DNA of 64,000 bases, from assembly GCF_001553265.1 (NCBI RefSeq), contig NZ_KQ960659.1, forward strand, positions 28,921-92,920, read 5' to 3'. Under the pieces are notes generated by a model. It had not been told where the DNA came from. It was given only the letters and a program-made list of their open reading frames with translations, and ran no database searches. Of this stretch, positions 1 through 9,450 are shown one piece after another (positions within the stretch are counted from its first letter, which is position 1; each line of letters begins with the position of its first letter). The DNA comes from Prevotella sp. DNF00663 (GTDB lineage: Bacteria; Bacteroidota; Bacteroidia; Bacteroidales; Bacteroidaceae). The position numbers and the translations under genes were made by a program.

Positions 1-947
1 ACCGCTAAGCTGTTCTTTGCCAACGTCAACTCGCCCGTCGTGGCATCTATGCTGACAGGCGCATTGGCCGGAACGACCGACTTCACGCTATATTTCAATC
101 CTTCGCGCGAGCCTACCATTACCGGAATTACCGTCTTAGTCGGTTCTTCGGTGCCTTGTTCCACCTTACTGAAGTTCGGATCATAGGCTAGCGACAACGG
201 TTTGGACGCAACATTCACCTCTATAGCGTTGGCAAACAGTCCCTCGGTCGATTCCGCATCGACCACTGCTGTCGTCAACTTCATATCAATGACATATTTA
301 CCGGGCTTCAAATTTTGATGTTTATTACCAAAAGACACCACTCCGGCATCCGATACGGCAAACAGTTCATCATTCTCTACCAGTTCACCTTCGTGTCGTA
401 CATTGGCCACAACATACTTCGTGATATGGATATGGTTTCCATCTGTAGTTATAGCAGAGGTGGGTAAATCTGATATACTCTTCGATAATACATCCTCATA
501 CTTCACATCTATCTTATTAGGTGTAGCCACAATGCCCTCCGGTACCGTACGCATCATATTCACGTGTACAATATCTTCAAACGCATAGTGTTTCCCAGCC
601 GATTTACAAGCTACGCTCAATGCATAATTACCAATAGCTAACTGGCTGGTATTGGCAATAATAATGGCGCCCGTCTCCTTGTCTATGCCAAAGCTTTCGG
701 TCTGTACTGCCGCGCCATCAAGCATGACGCGCGTTATCTCAAAGTCGTAAGGTTTCGCTCCAATATACGTAGGTGCATAGAGCGTCATGCTCATCGAAGG
801 CCCTATATCGGTAACATCCGAATAGTAAAGTTGGAATTTACCACTGTCTACAGTTTCTTCCGAACACGAAACTACCATCATTCCACTGAGCAACACTATC
901 AGTGTGCATAGGAATGTTTCCGTCATACATTTTATTCTTCGTATCAT
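1..947 (-). CDS. Surface glycan-binding-type lipoprotein, partial (C-terminus beyond the left edge)
   Basis: The minus frame stays open from the ATG at 947 to base 1, so only the N-terminal 315 or so residues are present. The protein starts MIRRIK, has a hydrophobic stretch and a lipobox ending VVSC (Cys about 28), so it should be an exported lipoprotein. The rest is beta-rich with Ig/cadherin-like repeats; a motif reading VSIDATTGELTLAKNS lies at the edge. It starts 9 nt after the stop of the PL12 lyase gene and belongs to the same transcript. In Bacteroides heparin loci a surface glycan-binding lipoprotein of this architecture (DUF4958 type) sits beside SusC/SusD, so I infer heparin or heparan sulfate binding at the cell surface. 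A different Ig-like lipoprotein is possible. SusC/SusD genes would be expected to the left. Confidence 0.65.
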   Translation of the reverse strand, partial: MIRRIKCMTETFLCTLIVLLSGMMVVSCSEETVDSGKFQLYYSDVTDIGPSMSMTLYAPTYIGAKPYDFEITRVMLDGAAVQTESFGIDKETGAIIIANTSQLAIGNYALSVACKSAGKHYAFEDIVHVNMMRTVPEGIVATPNKIDVKYEDVLSKSISDLPTSAITTDGNHIHITKYVVANVRHEGELVENDELFAVSDAGVVSFGNKHQNLKPGKYVIDMKLTTAVVDAESTEGLFANAIEVNVASKPLSLAYDPNFSKVEQGTEEPTKTVIPVMVGSREGLKYSVKSVVPANAPVSIDATTGELTLAKNSLA

Positions 948-956
948 AGTCTAACT

Positions 957-3098
957 TTAAAGCGTGTATGTCAATTGATATACTTTTCCGTTTACATTCA
1001 CTTCTACCGACGCTCCACCGGCGTGGAAAGTACCTGCTGCCTCTTTCGGGTTATCGGTAAACCGTGCTTCTACAGTCTGTTTTGCGTAGTCAGCAGCCGA
1101 ACCGAACGGGCAAATCACGGTAATAAAGCGTGCAGCTCCCTTTTCCGGCTTCCTGATTGTATATTGATAACCGATTCTACTACCATTCACCTCGCCCAAT
1201 TTATTGGAATAAGGAGAAGTAAGGTTTGCATATCCAAAGTCTTGGTTTGTCTCCGCAAATGTGCGAATAAGCATATTGTTATTATCTCCGAAGGCCGTAT
1301 GTGCACCATAAACATGCTGAGCCGACAAGTCGTCTACCAGTGTTGTTTCGGCTCCCTTACCTGTTGCTAGATGGAAATTCAGGTTGATTTTATCCTTATT
1401 CCCATCTCCATAACCCTCATCTACTATCACAAAGAATCGGTTTTCTACGAAAAACACAGCTCTACGATGCGTCAGATTTTTGTACGATTTGTTCTCTGTG
1501 ACCAACAACTGTGCCTGAGCTTGCTGCTCGTTCTTCAGCATTTTGCCGTTCATATAGCCTTTACCTATTACCGCACTCAAATCGGTCATCGTGTTATGCA
1601 TCTTCGTAGCTGCATAAGAGTTACGAGCCACATTACTCTCATAGGTGCCACCATAAGAGTACACACCTGCATCGGGGAAGAAGTTCCGACCATTCTTATA
1701 GATGCAGAACGTGCCGTTATCGGGCTGGCAATGCCATTTGTTATTGGGATTGGCATTGTTTTTCAATACCATCATGGTAGCATCGGACTTCCATCCGTTA
1801 CGCAACATATAATAACCCGACGTAGCATAAGTGCTCACCAAGCGGGTAGGCATCGTCCCTTGACGCCCTTCCGTCGCCAACCATTGTATTTCCGAATCCT
1901 CCGGATACATATCGGCATAGACGCGAAGATTCTTTAATATCACGTTCTTGGTATACGATGAGTTGCGCGTATCGTTGAAGTTGTCTAACGAATAATTGGG
2001 GAATATCAAGTCGCATACAAACCGTACTGCATTTTTCATCCTACTCGCATAGCTCGACGAGAACACATCCAGACGATTATTCACCTGTGCAAGCTTATAC
2101 ATAGCATTGAAGTCGCTGATAGCAGAGATATGATAACTGGGGTCAAGTTCGTTTTGTACACCATCGTCATTGAACTGATTACTCAACTCGTCGCTCACCA
2201 TTGCAGCGCCTTCTTTCAACCATTCGGCCGATTTCTTAAACTCCGGCATCAACAATCCGGCTGTAGCAACCGACTTAGCCTGAGACAGTCTGATATTGCT
2301 TCCGTCGTTATAATAGCCCAATCTGATGATTTCCACCTCATCATGGAAAGCTCGCAAAACAGTGGTCAACCATCCGGCGCCAAACTTCATCGACTGTATG
2401 AAGTAGGGCAATATATCCATTCTGTCCCTTACTCGTTCGGTAGGTTGGAGTCCAACCCATGCTACGTCTTTATCGGCAGGGCGAGCTTGGGGATTGGGAT
2501 ATTGCGCCATCCATGCTCGATAAGTGGCTTTCCACGACTCAAGATACTTCTCGTCGCCCGTCACTCTGTAGGCTTTAGCTAATGCCGGCATCCATTGATG
2601 ACGATGCAACTGGTTTTTAAATTCCTGATCGGGCATCGTAGCTGCCAGCGTTTCCCAATCTATCTTCCCATTGTTGACGAAAGAATAGTAGGTATCTACA
2701 CCATTTGCCGTACTCTCTTTGAAGTTACGAATATAGAAACGATGCTGCAATGCTTGGTCGGCCATGTTTTGTTCGGCCGGAGAGATGGTCGGTGTCATCA
2801 GGTCGATGTTAGGATTTACCACGTTAGCTCGATTGCGATAATAGGTCAATAGTTCGCAAGCTGCATGGTAATACTGCCTTTGTACATACTGTTCTTTTAC
2901 TTTTTCCAGTCCGGGATAGTCTAGGTTTAAAACCTCAAATAAGGCTTTATCTACCGAATCGGACGCCACAGAATCCGGGTAAGATACTAAGTCTACCACT
3001 TGTTTTTCTGTCGTACTCAAAGTGTCGTTAGAGCATCCTACACTGATAGATGCCCCTATACACAATGCCATAATAGGATAAAACGTGAAGTGTTTCAT
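957..3098 (-). CDS. PL12-family heparinase III-like lyase, lipoprotein
   Basis: A heparan sulfate lyase of the heparinase II/III superfamily: it would break the hexosamine-uronate bond by beta-elimination. I start at MKHFTF (3098), which gives a clean lipoprotein signal (ISVGC, Cys22); an in-frame ATG at 3122 is the alternative. The N-terminal half is an alpha/alpha toroid with a motif NELDPSYH carrying the candidate catalytic Tyr. The C-terminal beta-sandwich begins near WHCQPDNGTF, which holds the conserved His. A SNIRLSQAK segment aligns with the GNHLLFEAQ of the other PL12 protein in this window, keeping the Asn. It starts within 30 nt of the heparinase II-like stop codon. Lipidation suggests an envelope or surface position, unlike the second PL12, which has an ordinary signal peptide. 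Fine specificity cannot be read from the sequence. Confidence 0.85.
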   Translation of the reverse strand: MKHFTFYPIMALCIGASISVGCSNDTLSTTEKQVVDLVSYPDSVASDSVDKALFEVLNLDYPGLEKVKEQYVQRQYYHAACELLTYYRNRANVVNPNIDLMTPTISPAEQNMADQALQHRFYIRNFKESTANGVDTYYSFVNNGKIDWETLAATMPDQEFKNQLHRHQWMPALAKAYRVTGDEKYLESWKATYRAWMAQYPNPQARPADKDVAWVGLQPTERVRDRMDILPYFIQSMKFGAGWLTTVLRAFHDEVEIIRLGYYNDGSNIRLSQAKSVATAGLLMPEFKKSAEWLKEGAAMVSDELSNQFNDDGVQNELDPSYHISAISDFNAMYKLAQVNNRLDVFSSSYASRMKNAVRFVCDLIFPNYSLDNFNDTRNSSYTKNVILKNLRVYADMYPEDSEIQWLATEGRQGTMPTRLVSTYATSGYYMLRNGWKSDATMMVLKNNANPNNKWHCQPDNGTFCIYKNGRNFFPDAGVYSYGGTYESNVARNSYAATKMHNTMTDLSAVIGKGYMNGKMLKNEQQAQAQLLVTENKSYKNLTHRRAVFFVENRFFVIVDEGYGDGNKDKINLNFHLATGKGAETTLVDDLSAQHVYGAHTAFGDNNNMLIRTFAETNQDFGYANLTSPYSNKLGEVNGSRIGYQYTIRKPEKGAARFITVICPFGSAADYAKQTVEARFTDNPKEAAGTFHAGGASVEVNVNGKVYQLTYTL

Positions 3099-3125
3099 GA
3101 TGGTTATTTTATTTATAGTCATTTT

Positions 3126-5744
3126 TCATATCTCCAATTCCGGCACCACATCTACCAAGGTCTTCCGTATCTGATTGTCCTTGACCAGTGTTTCTTCGCC
3201 TCGATATTCCACCTTGGCTCTTCCATCGCGCGTATATACACAGAATGAGCCGGACTTTTGAGCATCTAGAGAGAACTTAATGCGCCACTCTCCTATCTCC
3301 CATGTGCCGTCATCGCCCATCGTTATTTTTCTCGGCACGGCTGTCTTGGCATGTGTATCTACAATGGTGGCAAACCGGTACTGTCGTGTCTTGACTGTTT
3401 TAGCCGTAAAATGCCAATGGTTGCGATAGGTTTCCATTTTTCCTTTCTCATCGGCTCGCAACCAACTTACAGGTTCATAGAAGAATTGGTCGGTGACGTT
3501 GGTAGTCACTTTACTCGAAGAGAAAAGGTAAGCATCGCTGATACCGTGGATGTTTGAAGTAGATATTTTCACTCCATCCGGTCGTTGTTCCACCGTAATA
3601 GGCTCTAAAACAGCATGTAACAGATAGCTCCATTCCACAGGTTGGTCGGCTTCCAACTCGTCATAGATGAAGATAATGCCTGTACGCCCCAAACTCACCA
3701 AATGTCTCCGATAGGTCTTCAGATGGTTCTTGCCCCATCCGTGAGCCTCATCGAAGTGTACATCGGCCACCGCAGCACGGTTCTTCCACAATTCCGAGAC
3801 TACCTCGCCATAGGCGTTAGATGCATCGCCTAGCACATAAGACACCTCTGTGCCGTCATACCAACGAGGCATCCATCCATAGCCTTCCGTACCGATGCGC
3901 TGTCCCATCCCATCAACCAAAATGGTGTTATGGGCGCGTGTACCACGATGACAATAAATACTATGCGGGTCGACAAACGCCACATGGTGTCCACTGCTAT
4001 AAAACAACGACTCGCCACCATAGAATGTATTCCATGCATTCTGATTGGCCAGTGCATGCGAGGTAGACCCATACGGACTGGAACGGAAGCTCCACATAGC
4101 ATTCTGCCGATAGTCGTTCCAATCGGTCATGCCCGAAGCCAGCCCCGATTCAGGGAAAATATAGCTCAGCGGCAACTTGTCCAAGCCGTCTCCAACAGGC
4201 AAAGGGCGATGACAAAGCAGGCGGAACCACGACAAGTCGGCCGACTTTCCACCGAACGCTTCTTTTAATATGGTGGAGTCTTCACGTACCGTCCGACGCA
4301 CGAAATCGGCAGCATAGCCGTTATTCGTTAAACGAGCCAAGGCGTCCAAATAGCCTATTCGAGCCCCAGCGGGCTTCAGTTTCTTCTGATGAGAGCTACC
4401 ATTACCACCCGATTTAGAGAAAGGCGGCTGCTGATACATTGTATAATAGACATTACCTCGATACCAAGGGTCAGCAAAGAAATCGAAGCCGGTAATCTTA
4501 CTATAAAAATAGGGCAACTCTATGAGCGTGCGAGTATTCACCGTGAAATAAGAATCGCCATTATGCCATGCTCCATCGCCATTCAACCCCGGCATCCGTG
4601 TCACCCACACACCGTAGCAATAACGCAACCATTCGGTTGCTTCGGGTTTCTCACCATACACACTCACGGCAGCCATGGTCAAGATACGAAGTGTCATCTG
4701 CCACACATGGTTGTCGGCAATATGATTTTCCAATCGGTTTTGGTCGTGCTTATACATCTTTCTAGCCTTCGCACAAATAACCTCGCGCAACTTGTTTTTC
4801 TCGGCAGTTGTAAGCAAATCGTAAAACGAATCATACCCTGTTGAAGCCAGCGAAAGTAAGGTAGCATCATTAAAATCGCCCTTCACATTGGGATTCTTGT
4901 CCCAATCCATCATCACCAAAATACGTTTCACAGCCTCATGAGCATAGGCCGTATTCTTCGTCAATAGGTAGGCGCGCATCAATGCGTTGCAATTAGTTTC
5001 CTCCTTGTCGATGATACGACGACTTTCACGCGTCAGATAGGCTTTCATCTGCATCTCGTTCTTCAGATGTTTCAGCCGGTTGGTACGTATATCCTCTATC
5101 TGTTGCATTTGACCTTGCATCACTCGTTCGGCTCGTTTACAATACCATCGGTATTCGGGCATGTCTTTGCGGTTGCGCAACTGCTTCCACTCATCTTTCA
5201 ACACCAACACGCGAGGATGCATCGCAGGTAGCTTAGATAGCAAAGTCTCGACAGATGGCGGACAGAAATAATCGACTGTGGGATTCATGACCACTCGCAA
5301 CGTCTTGCTCCAACGCACTTTCTTTCCTTCCACGTAGCCGTATTGCCAATACCACGTACCACGTGCCAAGGTCTTCTCGGTATTGTAAAAGGGATATTTC
5401 GTGGTGTGTTCTGTGGTCTCACCACTAGGAAAAGTACTCTTACGCGCGTACCTTATTTTATAGGTAAAGGCCCTCTTAGAAACCGGGCGGTCGCTCTCTA
5501 GCCCGTCCAACCCTGTCTCTACAGGTTCTTCCACAGGCAAAGGCCATTGGAAAGCCACTGCCCGATTCGTGATTTCAGCGCCATCGGCAGGCGATGGTGT
5601 TGCTCTCATCTCGTGCATCAACGTCACATCACCAAGCACAACGCGCGTCTGTGCCTGCACTCTTGCTACACCGAGTGCCATCAAACACAGCCCTAATACT
5701 GCGATATATATTCTTTTGCTTTTCATCATAGATTCATTCTTCAT
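3126..5744 (-). CDS. Heparinase II-like polysaccharide lyase (PL21/DUF4962 type)
   Basis: This 872-residue protein has a signal peptide (cleavage near VARVQA/Q), an N-terminal Ig-like segment containing the WYWQYGYV motif typical of DUF4962 proteins, an alpha-helical toroid (about 170-520) and a C-terminal beta-sandwich. The segment NHIADNHVWQMTLR in the toroid and HNTILVDG in the sandwich are the kind of His-bearing blocks seen in heparinase II enzymes. Length matches Bacteroides heparinase II proteins (about 860-870) rather than the shorter Pedobacter enzyme. It should act in the periplasm on heparin and heparan sulfate. It is followed after 3 nt by the PL12 gene reading frame. Possible starts also exist at the two Met codons at 5729 and 5726. 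The 5' end sits just downstream (in its own direction) of a 22-nt repeat array. Confidence 0.8.
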   Translation of the reverse strand: MKNESMMKSKRIYIAVLGLCLMALGVARVQAQTRVVLGDVTLMHEMRATPSPADGAEITNRAVAFQWPLPVEEPVETGLDGLESDRPVSKRAFTYKIRYARKSTFPSGETTEHTTKYPFYNTEKTLARGTWYWQYGYVEGKKVRWSKTLRVVMNPTVDYFCPPSVETLLSKLPAMHPRVLVLKDEWKQLRNRKDMPEYRWYCKRAERVMQGQMQQIEDIRTNRLKHLKNEMQMKAYLTRESRRIIDKEETNCNALMRAYLLTKNTAYAHEAVKRILVMMDWDKNPNVKGDFNDATLLSLASTGYDSFYDLLTTAEKNKLREVICAKARKMYKHDQNRLENHIADNHVWQMTLRILTMAAVSVYGEKPEATEWLRYCYGVWVTRMPGLNGDGAWHNGDSYFTVNTRTLIELPYFYSKITGFDFFADPWYRGNVYYTMYQQPPFSKSGGNGSSHQKKLKPAGARIGYLDALARLTNNGYAADFVRRTVREDSTILKEAFGGKSADLSWFRLLCHRPLPVGDGLDKLPLSYIFPESGLASGMTDWNDYRQNAMWSFRSSPYGSTSHALANQNAWNTFYGGESLFYSSGHHVAFVDPHSIYCHRGTRAHNTILVDGMGQRIGTEGYGWMPRWYDGTEVSYVLGDASNAYGEVVSELWKNRAAVADVHFDEAHGWGKNHLKTYRRHLVSLGRTGIIFIYDELEADQPVEWSYLLHAVLEPITVEQRPDGVKISTSNIHGISDAYLFSSSKVTTNVTDQFFYEPVSWLRADEKGKMETYRNHWHFTAKTVKTRQYRFATIVDTHAKTAVPRKITMGDDGTWEIGEWRIKFSLDAQKSGSFCVYTRDGRAKVEYRGEETLVKDNQIRKTLVDVVPELEI

Positions 5745-5760
5745 GTGCTGCTGCGGCTTG

Positions 5761-5838
5761 GCAGCAATGTTGTCTCAATCAGGCAGCGTTGCTGTCGAGC
5801 CTTTTCAGCGATGCTGCCAAGGCCTTGCAGCAACATGC
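5761..5838 (+). repeat. 22-nt palindrome array, copy A (four units)
   Basis: Four 12-nt near-palindromes start at 5761, 5783, 5805 and 5827, exactly 22 nt apart: GCAGCAATGTTG, GCAGCGTTGCTG, TCAGCGATGCTG, GCAGCAACATGC. The spacers are 10 nt and the second reads tcgAGCCttt. The array fills the 104-nt gap between the sulfatase stop and the heparinase II-like start. Five more copies of this family lie elsewhere in the window. Orientation is set by the AGCC in the spacer. Confidence 0.85.
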
Positions 5839-5848
5839 CTGTATACCT

Positions 5849-7213
5849 TTATCGGTCTGTGGGCAACCATTTTGCCTTCAAACGTGTAGCTCCCGACGGA
5901 TGTTTTTGCATCCATTCAGCCAACATCCGCCTATGTGCCCGCAACACATCTCGGTATTTTGATGTCACAGCAAGATTGATCATCTCGCCCCTATCGTTCG
6001 ACATATCGAATAATTGCTCGCGGTTTTTACCGGTATCATACATCACATACTTATATCGAGGAGTGCGCACCATCCAGCCCAATGTGCCTGCCGTCTGAGC
6101 GAAATTGGTCTCCGTCACGACGTAAGGATGAATCGTCACGCTGCTATCTCCGCGCTCCAAGGCTACACGCCAACTCTTTCCACTGCGCCCTTTGGGCATG
6201 GCTATACCGGCAAAATCGCACAGGGTGGGCATTAGGTCTTCACCGTTGTTGACTAATTGCGTCATTACCTTACCACGATTTTTACCACGAGGCATACACA
6301 CTATCAATGGAATGCTGGCCACATTCTCGTAGAGTGCCGTCTTCTGATTCCACTGATGAGCTGCACAACCGTCGCCATGGTCGCTGGTAAACACCACCAA
6401 CGTATTGTCCCACAGACGTTGTCGGTCCAGTTCGTCGACTATCTTACCGATCTCGGCATCCACGTTCTCCACCAATTGGTAGTAAGCATCCAAGTAATTA
6501 CGCCAATCATCAGGGGTGTAATCGGCCGTAGGATACATTTTTAGACTAAACTTTTTCTCGTATGTCAAAGCCGAAGCATCGTAAGGATTCCGTGTAAAAT
6601 TGGCCGGCAAAGGTGGTCGGTCATCGGCCTTTCGTTCCTCTATACGACCGGCCGGAGGATTCTGTCCGCGAGCAAACTCACATATACCATGGGGATTATT
6701 AAACGAAGCCACCAAAAAGAATGGCTTATCATGCTTACGACGCAGGAATGAAACACAAGCCTCAGCCAGCCCTTTGTCATCATGTCCATGCAACTTATCG
6801 AAGCCAAAGGCCTCTTTTGCAGGCAGTTCATTCGTATTGACATGCCACTTACCGGCGTAAGCACACTCGTAGCCGCCACTTCTTAACACCGTACCCAAGG
6901 TCTCTTGGCACAATGAATCGGGCAAGGGTTTACCGTTTTCTTGCATCCCTACCTCGCTAGGCATGTAACCGGTGAACATCGAAGCACGCGAGGGACCACT
7001 CAAAGGGAATGCACAATAGGCATTGACAAACATCATACCACGGGCTGCCAAACGGTCCATGTGGGGAGTATTGACGTAAGGATTGCCCATACACGACATG
7101 GCCATGGCCGCTTGTTGATCGGTCATGATGTAGAGAATATTAGGACGTTTCTGCGCCATAGACAATAAAGGCAATGTCACAGTCAATGAACAGATGATGA
7201 TTCTTGCTTTCAT
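5849..7213 (-). CDS. S1-family sulfatase, serine-type, heparan-locus
   Basis: A sulfatase of the alkaline phosphatase fold. The start is placed at MKARIIICSL (7213; an ATG two codons earlier at 7219 is equally possible), which gives a signal peptide ending SMAQ; the longer reading frame to 7300 has no signal and is rejected. The active-site motif is FPLSGPSR, so the residue to become formylglycine is a Ser (about 72), which needs an anaerobic radical-SAM maturase encoded elsewhere. TDQQ near residue 31 and FTSDHGD in the middle supply metal ligands. By position beside heparin lyases it probably removes a 6-O- or N-sulfate from glucosamine, as the equivalent Bacteroides gene does; the exact position is inference. 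It is the first gene of the minus-strand unit. Confidence 0.85.
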   Translation of the reverse strand: MKARIIICSLTVTLPLLSMAQKRPNILYIMTDQQAAMAMSCMGNPYVNTPHMDRLAARGMMFVNAYCAFPLSGPSRASMFTGYMPSEVGMQENGKPLPDSLCQETLGTVLRSGGYECAYAGKWHVNTNELPAKEAFGFDKLHGHDDKGLAEACVSFLRRKHDKPFFLVASFNNPHGICEFARGQNPPAGRIEERKADDRPPLPANFTRNPYDASALTYEKKFSLKMYPTADYTPDDWRNYLDAYYQLVENVDAEIGKIVDELDRQRLWDNTLVVFTSDHGDGCAAHQWNQKTALYENVASIPLIVCMPRGKNRGKVMTQLVNNGEDLMPTLCDFAGIAMPKGRSGKSWRVALERGDSSVTIHPYVVTETNFAQTAGTLGWMVRTPRYKYVMYDTGKNREQLFDMSNDRGEMINLAVTSKYRDVLRAHRRMLAEWMQKHPSGATRLKAKWLPTDR

Positions 7214-7268
7214 AGGCATGGTATTACTATGTAGCGAAAGTACACAAAGCATTCCGTTCACACTAGCA

Positions 7269-7293
7269 ATATTGTACAAACAATTAACAATAT
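7269..7293. promoter_or_regulatory. Inverted repeat between divergent heparan operons
   Basis: ATATTGT (7269-7275) and ACAATAT (7287-7293) form a dyad with an 11-nt centre in the gap between the sulfatase and PL12 starts. A second perfect palindrome, CCTATAATAGG, follows near 7306-7316. A regulator of the hybrid two-component type controls such loci in Bacteroides, so a binding site is plausible, but no regulator gene is in the window. Confidence 0.35.
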
Positions 7294-7357
7294 CGTGCAA
7301 AAATGCCTATAATAGGGCTATTACTGCACAAAACTGACATTGTTTTCAACAAATGAG

Positions 7358-7389
7358 TTGATATAAACGAGGCTTTTAAGCTATCTTTG
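7358..7389 (+). promoter_or_regulatory. Bacteroidetes-type promoter of the PL12-GH88 operon
   Basis: TTG at 7358-7360 and TATCTTTG at 7382-7389 are 21 nt apart, matching the TTG / TAnnTTTG pattern. The start codon at 7428 is about 38 nt downstream. Confidence 0.65.
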
Positions 7390-7427
7390 CCTAAACATAA
7401 AAGTAACCATCAAAAACATTCGCAACT

Positions 7428-9425
7428 ATGAAATTAAGAACATTCGGTGTATCGCTTTTGCTATTGATGAGCGTCGGTATCCGGGCAGCATGGGCGGGAA
7501 ATGTCGACCATGTCACCGAAGAGGTATTTCAAGAGCTCAATCTTGACTATCCCGGACTGGAGAAAGTAAAGGCATACTATCAAAAGAAGAATATGAAAGG
7601 AGCGGCTAAAGAACTGCTCAAATACTATCGGTCGCGCCAAGGGATAACCGATCCCGACATAGATTTATCCAAAATAAAGCTCAGCGACAAGGAACGTAAA
7701 TGGGCGCAGGAAGCACTCGACCATACTTTCTATGTACACGATGGATACCAACCTTCATTTAATTATGGTAAGGATATTAACTGGCAATACTGGCCGGTAA
7801 AAGACAATGAGCTGAGATGGCAGTTGCATCGGCACAAATGGTTCACTCCTATGGGCAAAGCATATCAGACCACTCGCAACGTGAACTATGCCAAAGAGTG
7901 GGCTCTCCAGTATGCCGACTGGATTGCAAAAAATCCACTTCTAAATATTCAGAAGAAAGTGTACGAGGACAATATCAAACTCTCAGACCAACAAAAGGAA
8001 AACGTTCGGTTTGCATGGCGTCCTCTGGAGGTGAGCCATAGACTGCAAGACCAGATACACCAGTTTGTACTTTTCCTCAACTCACCGGCTTTCACACCCG
8101 AATTTCTGACCTTGTTCCTCGACAATTATCACCGACATGCCGTGCACATCACGCGCAACTATTCGGGACGGGGAAACCATTTGCTCTTCGAAGCACAACG
8201 CATCTTCTTTGCAGGAACATTCTTCCCAGAATTCAAAGAGGCCAAGCGGTGGCAGACAGAGGGCATAGACATACTGAACAAAGAAATACATATGCAGGTG
8301 TACGACGACGGTGGACAGTTCGAGTTAGACCCCCATTATCATTTGGCATGTATCAATATCTTCTGCCGTGCCATCGAAATAGCACAAGCAAATCATCTGC
8401 AACAGGTCATCCCACAATCATATATAGACACTGTGGAAAAGATGATTGAGATGTATAGTAACATCTGTTTCCCCGATTACTCGAACCCGTGCTTCAGCGA
8501 TGCCAAACTTACAAACTACAAAGAAGTCATCAAAGACTACCGAGCATGGGCAAAACTGTTCCCCAAAAACAAACAGATAGCTTACTTCGCTTCGGAGGGA
8601 AAGAAAGGCGAACTGCCACCCTATCTCTCGAAAGGATTCCTCAAATCGGGCTTCTTCGTATTCAGAAACAGCTGGAAACAGGATGCCACAGTGATGGTTG
8701 TCAAAGCCGGACCGAAGGGAGAATGGCATTGTCAGCCCGACAATGGCACATTTGATATATGGTATAACGGGCGAAATCTCTTCCCCGATAGCGGCTCTTA
8801 CATCTACGCCGGCGACAGTATTGTGCAAAAACAACGCGACTGGTTCCGCCAAACGGCCGTTCACAACACGTTGACACTGAACAACCAAAACCTAGAAACT
8901 ACCCAATCGAAGACCATATTGTGGCAACCCGACGGACAAATACAGACACTCGTAACAGAGAATCCCAGCTACAAAGACCTACGGCATAGGCGCACGGTGT
9001 TCTTCGTAGATCAGACTTACTTTGTAATAGTAGACGAAGCACTGGGTAAAGCAAGGGGAATGATAGACGTACACTTCCTCCCCGGCGATGGCAAACTGGC
9101 TGTCGATGAGGCTCAACACCGCGTAGCCACCTGCTATGATGGCCGGAGCAACATGGTGATACAGGCTATTGGCTCACAACCTTTCAAAACAATTCAAGAA
9201 GAAGGTTGGTACTCGCTGGCCTACAGACATAAGACAGCACGCCCCGCTATCAGCTTCAGAACAGAGAAACAGAGTGATGCTCCCGTGCGCTTCGTGACGC
9301 TCGTATATCCTTGTCAAGAACAAGGAGCAGTGAAATCTTTCAAAGCCGACATCGTGGAAGCGAGCGAGAAATCACTCAAAATCAATATCAATATTGACGG
9401 AAAGAAACGTCAACTCCAGTGGTAA
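7428..9425 (+). CDS. PL12-family heparinase III-like lyase, secreted
   Basis: A 665-residue heparinase III-type lyase acting on low-sulfated heparan sulfate by beta-elimination. It has an SPI-type signal peptide (MKLRTFGVSLLLLMSVG...AWA) and so should be periplasmic. The expected blocks are all present: GRGNHLLFEAQ with the candidate catalytic Asn, QFELDPHYH with the Tyr, and WHCQPDNGTF with the His at the start of the C-terminal beta-sandwich. The protein shares the sequence VFQELNLDYPGLEKVK near its N-terminus with the lipoprotein PL12 at 957-3098, showing the two are paralogues, but the two differ in signal type and in the Asn block. It leads the plus-strand unit and is followed 25 nt later by the GH88 gene. 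Confidence 0.88.
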   Translation: MKLRTFGVSLLLLMSVGIRAAWAGNVDHVTEEVFQELNLDYPGLEKVKAYYQKKNMKGAAKELLKYYRSRQGITDPDIDLSKIKLSDKERKWAQEALDHTFYVHDGYQPSFNYGKDINWQYWPVKDNELRWQLHRHKWFTPMGKAYQTTRNVNYAKEWALQYADWIAKNPLLNIQKKVYEDNIKLSDQQKENVRFAWRPLEVSHRLQDQIHQFVLFLNSPAFTPEFLTLFLDNYHRHAVHITRNYSGRGNHLLFEAQRIFFAGTFFPEFKEAKRWQTEGIDILNKEIHMQVYDDGGQFELDPHYHLACINIFCRAIEIAQANHLQQVIPQSYIDTVEKMIEMYSNICFPDYSNPCFSDAKLTNYKEVIKDYRAWAKLFPKNKQIAYFASEGKKGELPPYLSKGFLKSGFFVFRNSWKQDATVMVVKAGPKGEWHCQPDNGTFDIWYNGRNLFPDSGSYIYAGDSIVQKQRDWFRQTAVHNTLTLNNQNLETTQSKTILWQPDGQIQTLVTENPSYKDLRHRRTVFFVDQTYFVIVDEALGKARGMIDVHFLPGDGKLAVDEAQHRVATCYDGRSNMVIQAIGSQPFKTIQEEGWYSLAYRHKTARPAISFRTEKQSDAPVRFVTLVYPCQEQGAVKSFKADIVEASEKSLKININIDGKKRQLQW

Positions 9426-9450
9426 ACAGCTTAAAAAACTCTTATTCATC

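Noticed and set aside
403..588. Short plus-strand frame at the left edge
   Set aside because: It is the shadow of the partial glycan-binding lipoprotein gene on the minus strand.
5761..5838. The 22-nt arrays as CRISPR arrays
   Set aside because: Units are 12 nt with 10-nt partly conserved spacers; CRISPR needs longer identical repeats and unique spacers, and there are no cas genes.
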